Source: Chinchilla lanigera
Taxonomy: Eukaryota; Chordata; Mammalia; Rodentia; Chinchillidae
Direction: 5' to 3'
Length of the DNA stretch: 64,000 bases
Assembly: GCF_000276665.1 (NCBI RefSeq)
Contig: NW_004955476.1
Coordinates: 9,717,051-9,781,050, forward strand
Shown here: one piece after another, positions 1 to 12,339 of the stretch
Numbering within the stretch: the stretch's first letter is position 1
How the letters are laid out: every line of letters begins with the position of its first letter
Position numbers and translations under genes: made by a program
Notes under the pieces: model-generated
What the model was told of the DNA's origin: nothing
Database searches by the model: none
What the model saw: only the letters and a program-made list of their open reading frames with translations

Positions 1-27
1 AGGTGGCTTGGTCTTAGAAAGAGGGTG

Positions 28-300
28 TATTAATTAGGGTTCTCCAGGAAGAACCAACATGATGTACATATTCCGCGCACACGCCTGTGTTTGTATTCTC
101 TCCTCCTCCTCTCTCGCCTCTTCTTCCTCGTCCTTCTTCTTCCTCCTCCTCCCTCTCTCCCCGTCTGATGTCCTGCCCCTCACCCCTCTGACACAGGTGA
201 TACAGCAAAAAGGCACCGCTGACCCTCAGACCCAGACTTCTGCCTCAGGACTGGGAGGACGCCCGCAGGTCCTGTTCTTCAGAAGCACTGTCTCAGATAC
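28..300 (-). repeat. LTR-like terminal fragment with polypyrimidine tract
   Basis: ATTAGGGTTCTCCAG at 37-51 reads, on the minus strand, like the 3' end of a common mammalian ERVL-type LTR. A TCC/TTC-rich polypyrimidine microsatellite fills about 96-163. Short open frames here reflect the low-complexity tract. Confidence 0.4.
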
Positions 301-660
301 TTTTCTCTAGTTGCTGGGACAAAATACCTGACGCCCAAAATGAAGGAAGGAAAGGTTTATTTAGCTCACAGTTTGTGGAAGTTTCAGTCCATACTGGGCC
401 GCTTCCAAGGCAGAGTGGCACATGGCAGAGGGCAAGCATTCATGGCGGCAGAACACAGCAAAAACAAGCGCCAAAGGGAGAAATGGTGGCCAGCAGCCTC
501 TTTCCCTCCCTTACATTGTATGCCAACTACACGCCCCAAGGCAGGTGTAGCACTCACACCCGTAATCCCAGCATTGGATCAAGGATCAATCAAATATCTA
601 GAAGCCTGCCCCATGACTGCATGAGGATTTCGGGGGACATCCAGACACAAACCATAATAA
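301..660 (-). mobile_element. MaLR-type LTR fragment
   Basis: The sequence opens TTGCTGGGACAAAATACCTGA, then TTTATTTAGCTCACAG and a GGCAGA-rich centre, and ends with a GGGGGACAT...CAAACCATAA stretch. This is the reverse complement of the rodent MaLR LTR layout. It is old and non-coding; subfamily not assigned. Confidence 0.6.
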
Positions 661-839
661 GCACCCAGTCTGCGACGCTTTCCACGGAGCAGCGCCCACA
701 GACAAGTGCTGATGCCAGGCCGTCCTCACTGCAGCGAGGCAGCCAGGGACCTCCCCTCCGAACTACAGCTGACTCCTGGCGTCACAGATGAGTCACAGAA
801 ATGGGGGGTGCGGAGGACATGATGTTAGACTTGCTGCTA

Positions 840-975
840 GTCAAGAATGTGGAAACACACTATTGGGAAGCTGAGGCAGGAGGATTGCAATTTAGTGAGA
901 CCTTGTCTACACATAAAAAGGGCTGGGAGTGTAGCTTAGTGCTCCCTGGGTTCAACCCCATACTACCAAAAAATT
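840..975 (+). mobile_element. B1-ID composite SINE
   Basis: A partial B1 head (GGGAAGCTGAGGCAGGAGGA) and the phrase GAGACCTTGTCT are followed by GGGCTGGGAGTGTAGC, an ID-like body, and an A-rich tail. It is diverged and truncated at the 5' end. Confidence 0.75.
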
Positions 976-1931
976 TTACAAAGGAAAAATAAAACAAATA
1001 CACCTTATACCACAAGGGTTAGAGTCCACAGCTCTTCTACGCCAAGGCAAGGCCACGTCTTCCTCTGTCACTCTGGACACACGGCCCTGCACCTGGCGCT
1101 CTTCCTGAGCCATGAGGTTCTCACCAGCTTGCACGCTTCCCTTCGTGGGAACCAGGGTGAAGGGAGGCGGCCAAAACCCGGTGGGCACCGTGCTCATCAC
1201 ACCTTAGACCTTCACTGGCCACTGTGAGACTCTGACTCTTACCCAACAGTGAAGGCATCACTGCGTCAGCTCAGCGTCCAGCCCCTTTCCCTGCCCATGC
1301 TGCCTCCCTGGAGACCTGGGGCCTTCACACTCCCCTGCGGGGCTTCTCCATGCCACATCGGAGCCCCAGACCACAGCCCCCACCCTTCCCCAGCTGAGCC
1401 CCTCCCCACTGTAAGCAGCGCTGCAGCATGCAGAACAAGGTGAATTCCACTGGTCAGGAAACATCCCTGCAGAATGGAACCCCGGTCTGCCCCAGCATAT
1501 TTATGACAAAATCCAGTTAAAATGAAACTGCACCTACTCAAAAATAGCTCTGGAAATAGAGTCATAGTTTTAATTATTCCTGATTACAATTCCAATTTTC
1601 AGTGAACCAGGTAATAACTTTAGTGATGAGTAGAGTGTTTTTTTTTTCCTGTAAAAGAGTTTCATATTCCTGTTAGTGGAATGAGTTGTGTAAGTGAGAA
1701 ATCATTACCATTATTAAATGCAATATTTCTTCTGTACTGTTACTATAAAAACAGTGTCATCCTCGCTAAAAGTAGAACGTATTCGCAGGTTAAGCAGAAT
1801 GTGCAGAATACAATAGAGTTTCAGATAACAGTCCTGTACATTACTAATTAACTGAGAACTAATTGTTAATTAGAAATTAAAGAAATAAAAATGTGTTAAT
1901 TTTAATTTGACCGACACTAGGTACTAGGGGA
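976..1931. other. No gene recognised
   Basis: Mixed sequence, AT-rich after 1500. Short open frames on both strands at 1250-1565 look like chance products of a GC-richer patch. Nothing was classified. Confidence 0.5.
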
Positions 1932-1964
1932 TTGTCACAGAGCACAGAGGGGCACCGCCTTAGT

Positions 1965-2400
1965 CTGATTAGCGCACGCACAGTTTGTCAGACGCCGAGT
2001 TCTGTGTTCCGCCTCCGAATTCTTAGCGGCTTTCCTTGGAAATGTGCTCCCCTCGCGTGCGCTCGCCTGCTTTTCAGGGCGCATCAGCACGGAGGGGAAC
2101 GAGCCGGCGCCTGGAGCCGGAGCCTGCGGCTCCCACCTTCTGGCCGTGGCCCTGTGGACACGTCCCGTGGCTGTGCGTGCCTCAGTTTCTCCGGGTGTAA
2201 GGTGAGGACCGGCCCGAGCGCATCACACCGCCGTCCGCCGGGCAGGGGCGCCCAGGAGGCCAGCGTGCCGGGTGAAGGAGGCAATCTGGGCGCGGGGCTC
2301 ACGCGCCTTCCTGGGGCGCCTTCCGGAGAGCCCGCGGGCTGGGGCGGCGGCCTGCGGCTCCCCGCCCATGTCATGGGCTCGTCTGCTCTGATTTCTGCTG
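1965..2400. promoter_or_regulatory. CpG-rich patch, possible small CpG island
   Basis: GC-rich, many CpG dinucleotides, flanked by AT-rich DNA. A 241-codon open frame (1932-2657, plus) crosses it, but it has no recognised domain and an opposite-strand frame is nearly as long. Part around 2140-2210 resembles the CTCAGTTTCTCC core of a MIR. I cannot support a gene here. Confidence 0.35.
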
Positions 2401-2479
2401 AACAAGTATCAGAATTGGCTGCTGTTGCCTTTACTTGCTGTGGACGACTTGTCTCAGCGCCTGTCTCATGGGCGGGATA

Positions 2480-2503
2480 CCCGACAACCCGACAACCCGA
2501 CAA
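2480..2503. repeat. Short tandem repeat, CCCGACAA x3
   Basis: Three perfect contiguous copies of an 8-mer. Confidence 0.9.
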
Positions 2504-2659
2504 CCCATCCAAGGAGTCCAGCGTTGTCCGGGGGCGTCCAGTTGTAAGTCACGGCACTACCAACAGTCCCAGGGAAAACACAACCCTGGGGACAGTCCTC
2601 ACTCATCTTCCTGTCACAGGACTTGGTAAAAACCTGAGTGGTTACGCAGAGAACTGATT

Positions 2660-3740
2660 CGAATGGCCTATGAGAGACTTTCAAACGTAAGAATAGAGAA
2701 CTCGATGGAAGAAGTGGAACAGAAAGGGAGCAAAAAGATGTAAAATTTCCCGCTGCTAAGGAAACCCTGTTCACGTTGTTAGTATTTTTACATCACTGTA
2801 GTACTCGGGGCTGAGGCCAGAAATGTACCGCTGAATGTGACGCATGTCTCGTCAGACCTAAAAGCAGAGACGCAGGGTTTGCAGCACCTCGAAAGGTCCA
2901 GGAGGCCAGCTAGAAGGAATCCCATGAGTCCAAACAGGACACCTGGGGAATTAAGACCCGCCGTAAGACTGACAGAGCACACCTGTCAACCCCGAGTGCA
3001 TCGGAGAGCGATAAAATTAAACATTCGCACCTCATTCCCTCCTCGTTAACGCCGGACCTTGCTGGAGCACCAACCTACTATTCTGGGGGAAAAAAGTGCT
3101 GTACTTATTTTGCTTTCTTATAAAATCAACTGCAGTTCAAGATAACCAAAGAAATGAGGAGAGAAAATTCTCCTTTCTACAAGAATAAGAGCTAATACAC
3201 GTAGATGAAATAAAAGAACTAGGAAACCACCACTGCCTAACCCTAATAAAATAACAGATTCTGGGGACATTTGTCCAGGTGACACCATCACTCGGTGAAG
3301 AAGGAACTGGACATTTATAGCAGCTGAATCCGAGTGATGTCACCTACACCTACATACATTTTTAGTCAGTAGGTGACAGTTGAGTATGGAATGGGTACTA
3401 CTTAAAGTTCGGGAGTTTATTGTGAATCAATGGTATTATGATGACAAATCTTATCTGCTGGAGACACAAACCAAAGTATTTATAGAATATGATTGGGGTT
3501 TGCTTTAAAGCACTTCAGAAAAAAGAGAGAGAAAATAGCTAAGAATGGCAGAAAGCTCTGGTCAGCATTTAACATAGGTAAAGGGTACATGAGGGCTTAT
3601 TATACTGATTTTCTTTCTGTATGAATTTGAAAATGTATATAACAAAATGTTTTTAAGTCATATGAATTTTATGTTCTATAGATACATTTTAAAGACTGTT
3701 GAACAGCTGTATTTTGAAATGTCAACCCTCATAGTGTACC
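2660..3740. other. No gene recognised
   Basis: AT-rich in its second half. Only short, unsupported open frames; no repeat classified. Confidence 0.45.
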
Positions 3741-3744
3741 AGTT

Positions 3745-4020
3745 ATCAGTCAGCTTTCTTAGTGCAGGACAAAATACTTGACACCTGCCACTTAAAAGAG
3801 GAGAGATTTCTTTAATCCGCAGGGTGCAGTCCACGGATGGCTACTCCCAGGTAGAAACGTCGTGGAGGAAGGGCGTGGTAGAGCGGAGATGCTTAGGTCA
3901 GGGTCACCACGAAGCACAGCAGGGGCCAGAGCCACCAAAGGAGCAGCCAGGGATCAGACACAAACCCCACGGTCACATGTCCATGACCCACCCAGACACA
4001 ACCAGAAGTGTAGCTTAGTA
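3745..4020 (-). mobile_element. MaLR-type LTR fragment
   Basis: It opens with AGTTATCAGTCAGCTTTCTTAG, split here as AGTTATCAGTCAGC and TTTCTTAG, then GGACAAAATACTTGACA. It ends CCCAGACACAACCAGAAG. The layout matches the copy at 301-660 in the same orientation. Confidence 0.55.
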
Positions 4021-4885
4021 ATCTGTGTGGCTCTCAAGCCAATCAAGTTGACAGTTAAGCTAAACTGTCACAATCAGAAATCACATTTTTCCCTCTATTC
4101 AAGCTCATAATGAAAAAATTTTAAATGTCAACTTCAAATATACAAAAAATATATGCTTTTCATATTCTGTTAGAGAGTACATGAGAAAAGAACAAGCATC
4201 TGAGTATCACTGTTCCAGACAATACGTACCTGTGATCTCAGCTATAGGAAATAATTCACCTGGGACAGAGATAACACAGACATCCCAAATAAACTGGGAT
4301 CTTTTGTCATTTCCCTGGGTTCACTTAGAGAAAGGGCCCGTTCTGGAGGTGACAATTCCATCACAGTGGGCCGGGTCCTTACGATCATCAGAGAGCCACC
4401 ATCATTAGCACTGTGTTCATAGCCTGTTCTAAATCTCTGAGCAAGAGTGACCGTGCATTCCTGCAAGATTCCAGATCATGGGGGAGGAAGGGCACTCAAT
4501 GCCATCAAAAGGAAAGTTACCTCAGGGCACGCGGACGCCAGCTATATTACCAGCACGCTCACCTAGAGGTCTCACAAACCAAATCAAAACTTTCAATCAT
4601 GTGATTTACACAAAGTAAAATAAAATAAACACTGCAATAAGCAAGGGAAATCAGTAAAAGAGGGTGACATCCATGCATGAGATAGGTGTAAGCAGCAGGA
4701 CCACACCAACTGCATCCTGGGCCACAGGACACTCACGCTCTGTGCTGTGCTGTCCGCCTTCCCGGAGGGGCTCCAGGACCAGAACGGGAGTTGAGCCGGT
4801 GGTCCGGGAAGACGTCCGAGGCGTCAATGGCATGTACTTGACTATGAGACAGATGAAGGACTAAGGCTATTTGACCAAAGACATA
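4021..4885. other. No gene recognised
   Basis: No classifiable repeat or exon seen; open frames are under 80 codons and unrecognised. Confidence 0.45.
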
Positions 4886-4890
4886 TCTTG

Positions 4891-5080
4891 TCAGCCAGGC
4901 ATGACGGTGTGTACATATGGTCCCAGCACCCCAGGAGGTTGAGGCAGGAGGATCACAAGTTTGAGCCCATCCTGGGCAACTTAGCAACTTCGCAAAACTC
5001 TGTCTCAAAGAATGAAAAAAGGGCTCAGGATGTAGCTCTGTATGAGACCCTGGACTCAATTTCCAGTACAAAAGAAAAAG
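4891..5080 (+). mobile_element. B1-ID composite SINE
   Basis: A B1 half (GCCAGGCATGACGGTG, CCAGGAGGTTGAGGCAGG, AACTCTGTCTCAAA) is joined to an ID-like tail (GGGCTCAGGATGTAGCTC, TTTCCAGTAC) and an A-rich end. The composite is full length but diverged. Confidence 0.85.
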
Positions 5081-5329
5081 TAGCCTGTTAATAAACCGGT
5101 GAAGAGGTACGGGTTTCATTTGCATTTCCGAGCACAGCACTGTGGGCCAGAGTGGCCCTGCACTGGACGCCCTTGGAGAGAGAACGGCACAGATGTCAGC
5201 CCAGCAGTTTCAAGGACATGGCTGGGTCTCTCCAGCTGTCTGTCAAATGAGCATTTGTCTATTCTATCACATTATATTTCATTCATCTTCGCGTGCTTTA
5301 AAGATGGACTCAGTTACTATGTGTACATA

Positions 5330-5720
5330 TTTTTAAATTCATTTTAATTATAAAATCAAAATTGTAGACATTGATGATAGTACATATATATATATACACA
5401 TACATACAATGTGGTATGATTAAATCTAGCTAATTTATGTATCTTTCATGTTGTTTACCTATCATTTTTAATGGAGAAGCATCTGAAGTTAACTTTTTAT
5501 TTTGAAATATAGAAGAGATTATTCTTGACTATCACCACACTGCTGCAGCAACTCATCTCAAATCTTACACTTCCTATCTACTGGAAACTTTATACATCTC
5601 TGGGATTCTACCTTTCTTTCTCAAATCTCTTCCCTACCCATCTCTGTACCTAATGCATCCCGTGAGTTTTACCTGCACGTCATAAATTACTAGCTTACCT
5701 AATATTCATGCTGGAGATTT
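5330..5720 (-). mobile_element. Old LINE-1 3' end fragment
   Basis: The phrases CAATGTGGTATGATTAAATC, GCTAATTTATGTATC and TGGAAACTTTATACATCT follow the order seen in the reverse complement of mammalian L1 3' UTRs. A TA/CA microsatellite sits at 5383-5405. It is highly diverged. Confidence 0.55.
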
Positions 5721-5987
5721 TTCATGAGCTTTATCAGCACATTTGTTTCCTTGCCTTCTGTGGAAGAACTCAGCATTCACACTCCCTTCCTTTACACGAT
5801 GCCTTCGAGCACACAGAGACACCAGGGAGCGGAGGCCTGCGTGTGGGAGAACACACGGCCCGGAGCACGCTGGCCATCTTTAAGGGCTCTGGGGTCATGT
5901 TCTCCAGCACCTAGTGAGAGAGCTGGCCCATCATAGATGGGATTAGAGCCAGAGGTTGCTTCCCAAAGGCCAGGGACAATATTGTTT

Positions 5988-6082
5988 CATGGGGAAGGTG
6001 GTACAGTTCAGTGGTAGAGCACCTGCCTAGCATGCGCAAGGCCCTGGGTTTGATCCCCAGCACTGCCAAAAATAAAAAGTTT
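5988..6082 (+). mobile_element. ID SINE
   Basis: A tRNA-like body with AGTTCAGTGGTAGAGCACC, GCAAGGCCCTGGG and TTTGATCCCC, followed by an A-rich tail. It is diverged at its 5' end. Confidence 0.8.
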
Positions 6083-9000
6083 CATCATAACAGATGTAGT
6101 AAAAATTTTTATTAACAGTCTTATTAAAAACAACTTAAATGATGACAACTAGAGTTAAAGAAATACCCATATTAGGATTAGAGAGAAAAATGTATAAAAA
6201 AATAAAATTTCTCACCATCTCCTACCCTTGGAATAAGCCACCACTATAATTTGGAATATTTGCTTTTAGACTTTAAGTTATGATTTTATATAGTCATTTC
6301 TTCAAACAATGGTATCAGCAATATTAAATATACAGTTTGCATATACAGTAGTTCATTTAATGAGAATACTTCTGTTATTGTCTTTAGAACATACTTAATA
6401 TTCTAGCTGTTTCAAATATTCCTTATGGTAAGATAAAGCTGTAGTTCTTATATGCGTACCTTTGGCCCAACCATTAGTTCCTTTCGAAATTCTAGAAGTT
6501 AAATTCCTGGATCAAATACATAAACAATTTTAAGGCCACTGATATGTGTCCCTTGCTTCTATTAATGAATCAATATCTAAAGCTACCAGAATATTACATG
6601 AAAGTCCATCTAATAGCACCTGATATTATTTCTTAACTTTTCTAGTTTTATAATAACTTTAGAAAAAAATAAGTGTGAAATTTTAGTTTTTAAAATTACC
6701 ATTACTCAATGTTAAAGATCACAGCAACACTCAAAGAGGAATATCAAGGAGTAACCAGTGAGATTTTGTTGACTATACATTATTTTGGTTCTATGTAGAA
6801 AACTAATTAAAGGAGGATATTCCTAAAATATAGAATGCATATGCTAAACTTCTGGATATTTTAAAGATAATCAAGTTCAAAATATCTAATTAGCCCAATG
6901 TCCCCTTTCCTATACACTTAGGAGAACATAGCCAATTATCTTGAAAAAGGCAATTAAAATTACTATTAATGATCTTAATACTAAGATGTGTTATAATTCA
7001 TTTGATAATTACATTTCCCACAAAGATACTGTCAACATAAACTGTGAAACTGTAGATCCATCCTGTTTACAAGTAGCAGAGACAATATGCTCACTGCCTG
7101 TTGTACTTAAACGCCGTGTTGCAGTTTCTCTTACAGGTAGGACGTGACGTGAAACATGTCTCATTTTATGCTCCCTAGCTCCCATTCTGATGTTAAACAT
7201 TAGAATATTTTTTTATGTATCACACATGTCAGAAAATGATTTAAATAAATTAAATGAAGAAGAGTAGCAACCCTGCCTTTCATTTCAAATACAAAACAGA
7301 AATCTTTTATTCATAGATGATAAAAACTACCTTGAATCAGAGATGCAAACTATTTACATTTTCAGATTTACAGAGCTAGGATTGTTTGGCCTAAGTGTTC
7401 AGGTTTTATATTTTCAGAAATTGTTATGAATCAAAAGATTAAATCATAAGAGTGGGAAAAATCGAGAGACTACAATTCAAGATTGATCCATGAGTTTTAA
7501 AATTCATTATTTCTATTATTTATTCTCATTTGTACAACAAGAAAAAGAATAAATGTAATTATTTTGATTTTTAAAACATACCACAAGAAAAGGTATCATT
7601 TAAGTGAACCTGAAGTTTATATTATTTATTGCTCTTTTTCTTCAACAATATGCATTAGAATAAATATTTTTCTAAACAGCAAAATAAATACAATAAATGG
7701 TTCTGGCACATTTATTTCTTTGAAAAGGTGTTCTGCTTCTTCGACAGCATAAATACTAAGTAGTGTGGTAGTTGCCATAGTAATGAGTGAATAGGAGCAT
7801 AAAAATACATGCAATTTTTCAAATGTACCCACTTTTTTCATAAATATGCATATTTTATATGTAAAAGATTATCCAACCCTGGCTTTCGTTCCTTTTAGAG
7901 AGAGAAACATGTAATTCTTTAGAAATCAAAGGTAATCATTCAGCAGCAGAATAGGCTCAAAAAAGTTTTCAAATGGTGCACGGGCAGTCTTAACGGTTTT
8001 ATGTCCATTTTCGAAAATGAAGGCAGGAAGAAAGCCCCTTTCCCTGTGGATTAGCTTAATGGACAGAATTCTTTAAAGGTAAAAATCACACCAACTTCTC
8101 TCCCTTCCGGGCATGAACTTGCTTTATTTTGCTTAAAGTTATAATTTACAGCCGTAAAATAGAGTGCTCGACCTCGGAGAGCTGAAAGCATGTGGACCCC
8201 AAAGCAGCAGGTGGTGCTCACCCAGGAGCTCCTCCTCCAGCGAAGGTGCTTCCAGGACTCCCGAGTCAGTCCTCCCTCCTCTCCCCTTGTGAAAACGCAG
8301 CGGTCCTGCTTCCAGTGCCTTAGGGATACCCAGTGTACGGATAAGGTCTCCTGCATCCTGTACTCGAGGCCAAAGAGGGCTTAACATGCCTTCTGTATGC
8401 AGGGCTGGAGATAGAAGCCATTCTTGGAGGCAGGACATGAAGTCCGAAATCTGCAAAGGTGCTGGTGAGCCGACCCACGCAGTGCAGGAGCACCATTTCC
8501 CTGTTACTGGGATGCCATCTTCCAATCTGATTTTAGGAACCTGGACTCCTGATTGGCTTCCATGACACCTACTGCGGAACATTTCCCGGGGTAAAATTTC
8601 ACATTTGTAAAGATCACCCTCTAGGCAGGGTGCCAAATCTGAGGCCGCGCGGTGGTGCCCAGGGCCCACCTCACGCCCCTCCCTGACAAAGAAACCCTGT
8701 GCCCTCGCGGCTGGGCGCTGAGCCGCCTGTGGCAGGAGGAAAGCAATGAGAAACGCCCGTATCACGCACGGGCACAGTCCCATTTACTTTCACTGAGGAG
8801 ACACCACTTACGGAAATAATGACGAGCACACGTGTCATTGTGTTTCTATTGCGGACCTTCCTGCGCAAAGATGAACCAGGAGCCCAGGTGTGCGCTAGGA
8901 CCCTCAGGGGTCGCCTGAGCCGTGGGAGCCAATCTTCCCTGTGCTGTGCGCTGTGCTTCGGTACACAAACGCGATGCCTCTTCCATTCTGTTTCTCCTGC

Positions 9001-9105
9001 TATAGCCAGAGCACCTGCAGTTAGAGCAGTGCAGGCCTGATTTCTTTGCTTGCCTTACAATTTCATGGATAGATTTGTTCTTGTCAGAAACCTCAGTCAT
9101 CTCGC
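6083..9105. other. AT-rich stretch without a recognised gene
   Basis: About 6190-6650 resembles an old L1 or L2 fragment on the minus strand (low confidence). A 71-codon minus-strand frame at 7626-7841 and a 214-codon minus-strand frame at 8139-8783 have no domain I recognise and no clear splice context. The latter lies in GC-richer sequence. Confidence 0.4.
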
Positions 9106-9119
9106 CATGCAGGTTTTTG

Positions 9120-9223
9120 TGTTTTGTTTGGTTTTTTTGCATTTTTTTCCGTTACCGGGAATCGAACTCACGACCTTGAGCTTGCCAGGCAGCCGCTGTG
9201 CCGCTGAGCTAAATCCCCAGCCC
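9120..9223 (-). mobile_element. ID SINE
   Basis: Reverse-complement tRNA body: GTTACCGGGAATCGAACTC, CGACCTTGAGCTTGCCAGGC and GCTGAGCTAAATCCCCAGC. The duplication CAGGTTTTTG lies at 9110-9119 and about 9224-9233. A T22 run follows near 9241. Confidence 0.88.
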
Positions 9224-9264
9224 CAGGTTTTTGGTTTAGGTTTTTTTTTTTTTTTTTTTTCCTT

Positions 9265-12200
9265 TCCTTAAGTCAAGGACTTTTACTTTCTTACTTAAAG
9301 AAAGAACTTGATGGCTTCACTCTGGCATCTCTGAATCGCCAGCACTGTTAAGTCTGCATCCTGGGCCACTGTTAAGTAAAATAAAGGCCACCCGAACACA
9401 CTGGCCTGGAAATGGATAGGGCTGGGCACACACCAGCAAGTGGGAAGTGCAGAGCAGGGCAGCCAGTGCCAGGGGGAGGGGTGCTTCCCGCCCACCTGGG
9501 ACAGAGCTCACCACCCTGCTAACAACCACATGCAATGAACAAACCTCAGGAACTGTTCACTTCTGGAACTTCTCACCTAATGTTTTCAGATCCCAGGTGA
9601 ACGAGCTCAGAGATACTTTCAACACACGTAACTTCACAATTCAACGAATCCTAGCAATTCGTGTATCAGGAAAGCACAAATTCCCTATCTACGATGCATA
9701 GCTTACTAAAACAAATATATCATCTTCTTAAATTAAAGTGAGAGATCTTTAACAATAATATAATTAGCCCAATAATCTTTGGAGAAACCCTGTATCTATC
9801 TACAGGAATAACTGTCTCAGTTAACTGCATTCAGCTATTCAAAAACAAATATGCACAATCTATGAAGACCCAAAACAAGCCAAAAGACTGTGTGGTCTCC
9901 CAGGAGTGAGGAGGGGAGGATCCAGGTCTGGCTGGATCAGGTCTGACTCAGTCTTGTGAGTTCTGGTTCCGATTCCGCCAGCTGGGAAACACAGGTAGAA
10001 GCCCCACCTTTCTCCCTTCGTTATTTGACAGGGTAACTTCCATTCTGAATTTTCCAACTTCAGCAAACGTGACTTAGCCAGTGAAATAAGGGATGGCTGC
10101 CTCCTCACAGCATTCACAATCTTCCCAAGCTCTTCCCGGCTATCAGAAACCACACAAACCAGAAACTAGCGCTTGGCCAGATTTTCCACCCAAGTGTCCG
10201 AAAAAAGCAACCTTATCCACTACCTGGGGTGTCTGTCGGCAGAGCCTGAAGTGGCCTCCCCCTAAAAGGACTTTGGAGTATAACACTTTAACACATGTCG
10301 GAAAAGTAGTTTCCATTTTACTTGATATATATCTGTGCTGATGTTAATATAAAATGGTCCAAACAGATGGTTTTCCCTTGATGACTGACCACACGCGGGG
10401 ACAGTCACCAGGCAGGTGCCCTCCACGGCACGAGGGACGGTGCTTGAATAACGTGCCCCCACCTCACCGTCCCTCGGGCCACAGACACACGGCTCTCTAC
10501 ACCTCCGCGGGTCCCACAAAGTCCTCGTGCTTTTCACGGCTTTAGAGAATATTTTCCTTAAATGCCTCATTCTTAAGGATAATTTATAGCTTTGAGGCTG
10601 ACGTTTGCTATTTACTTATAATTCTTTGATTATAATCCTAACACCCTCTAATCAGCAAAGCTAAGTTGCAGACATACACAGCGTAAGTACAGTGAGCTGC
10701 CCCACATGCGGGGAGGCACCATGCCAGGTCCCCTGAGCTCCTCCGAGGACTGAGTAACAGCAAGGAAACCACTCACTTTGCGGAGCCCAGTATAAATAGA
10801 AATGGCTTCAACTGACGGCGTTGAAATTACACAATCAATCTCAAAGAAGTACATTTTAAGAGGCAGCTACTTTAAACTTTGAAAGTCCAAAAGTGAATTA
10901 AAATATTAAATATCTTAAATATTTATGACCATAGATTGCATTATGTCACAGGAGCGATGTGACTACCACAGAAGCAAAAATCTGATATTCTTATGTCTTC
11001 CCTTCAGCAGCTTTTAACTATTTTGTCTGTTCTCAACATGTTAAAGTGGTGGGCAGATGCCCCTGAAGACTGTAAAAGGGAAAATATATCCATCCATAAA
11101 GAGAGGGGGAATGATTTTGGTAATTTGAGTTTAGCCTGAGAACATGCAGAAACGAATTAAATGATCACTGGTAACACGGCACATAAAAACCTGGCACCTG
11201 AAGGGCCCAACACGCCACATGATCTTAGTGTCTGCCTGTGACAGAAAGACAGGGCGTGTGATCATGCGAGAAGTGAGCGGTGTCATTTCAGCGGTGCAGG
11301 TTTTTCAATCCTATTCCCCTATTCATAGGAAAAATGTAGGAAGAAAGGAATAAAACAATTGGCCTTAATGGCAGAGAGATAGCTATCGAACCACACGCCT
11401 TTTTGAGAAGCTTTTTCAGAACTGAGTAGGGTCTTCGTGGGGGACTGCAGGGAAGGAATCTTGGCCTCCTTTATATTCTGGACCCATCACAGCAGGTCCT
11501 TCAGATCTCTGCAACTGAAAAAGTGACTTTCCATAATTTTCTTTTCAACTTGTTGACCTTTCTTTGACCTCAGGATCTTAAATGGCTTGATTCCAAGTGG
11601 TACTGCACGGGGATAAGATGGAAACCAAATTTAGGTAGCAGTTTTGAGAGGAAGAGAGAGAATGCTTTGTGAATGAATTAAAAGGATCTTCCATGGCTAC
11701 AGATGGTACTTCAAATTTAAGTACTTGGTGAAGGCACTCAACACTTGAAGATGATGAAGAATAGCTATTAGCTGGTTAGAGAAGGAAGATGAGATAAGGT
11801 AAAGGAGGGAAGTCCGTGTATCCGGAGTCCAGATAGGCATCAGCTATTTGATCCCGGATTGAAACACAGGACTCCCGGGGACTGAAGTCTCAGGTCATGG
11901 GAAGGGTGCACCATCATGTACTTGGAGTTGTGGTTTTAGCTTTAGGGCAGACCTGGGGTACATCTTGAATTCTCTAGAATTTGTTTCCCTTTCTCTCTAA
12001 AATAAGCACAAGGGGAGACTGATACAAGGGGAACTCTAGAGTCCCATTGCTAAAATTTGAGCCATTTAATAGAGGACCTTTCACACATGGCAGCTCAGGT
12101 TATGTCACAGAAAACAGAAGTTTAGAGTCATTTGATGTACGTGTGGCTATTTCAGCTACCCTTCCCCAGTCTTATTTCCTTATGTATATGATAATATATC

Positions 12201-12316
12201 TCCTTTACATTCCCCATAGGATTATTATAAAGACCAAGTGAGGAATATACATGTGAAAGTGTGTGTTACTTAAAAAGGCCCACATTTTTGTATTTAATCT
12301 GTCTCCTGCATTATCC
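9265..12316. other. No gene recognised
   Basis: Mostly single-copy-looking sequence. Frames at 9860-10153 (minus) and 10262-10570 (minus) are near 100 codons, with no domain and no supported splice sites. They were compared by eye with the doublecortin domains of DCDC1 and do not match. Confidence 0.45.
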
Positions 12317-12339
12317 AAACACAGCATTTTTATTTATTT

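Noticed and set aside
1932..2657. 241-codon plus-strand open frame
   Set aside because: It lies in GC-rich sequence where stops are rare. No domain or splice context is visible, and there are competing frames on the other strand.
8139..8783. 214-codon minus-strand open frame
   Set aside because: No recognisable domain, no similarity to doublecortin repeats, and no supporting splice sites.
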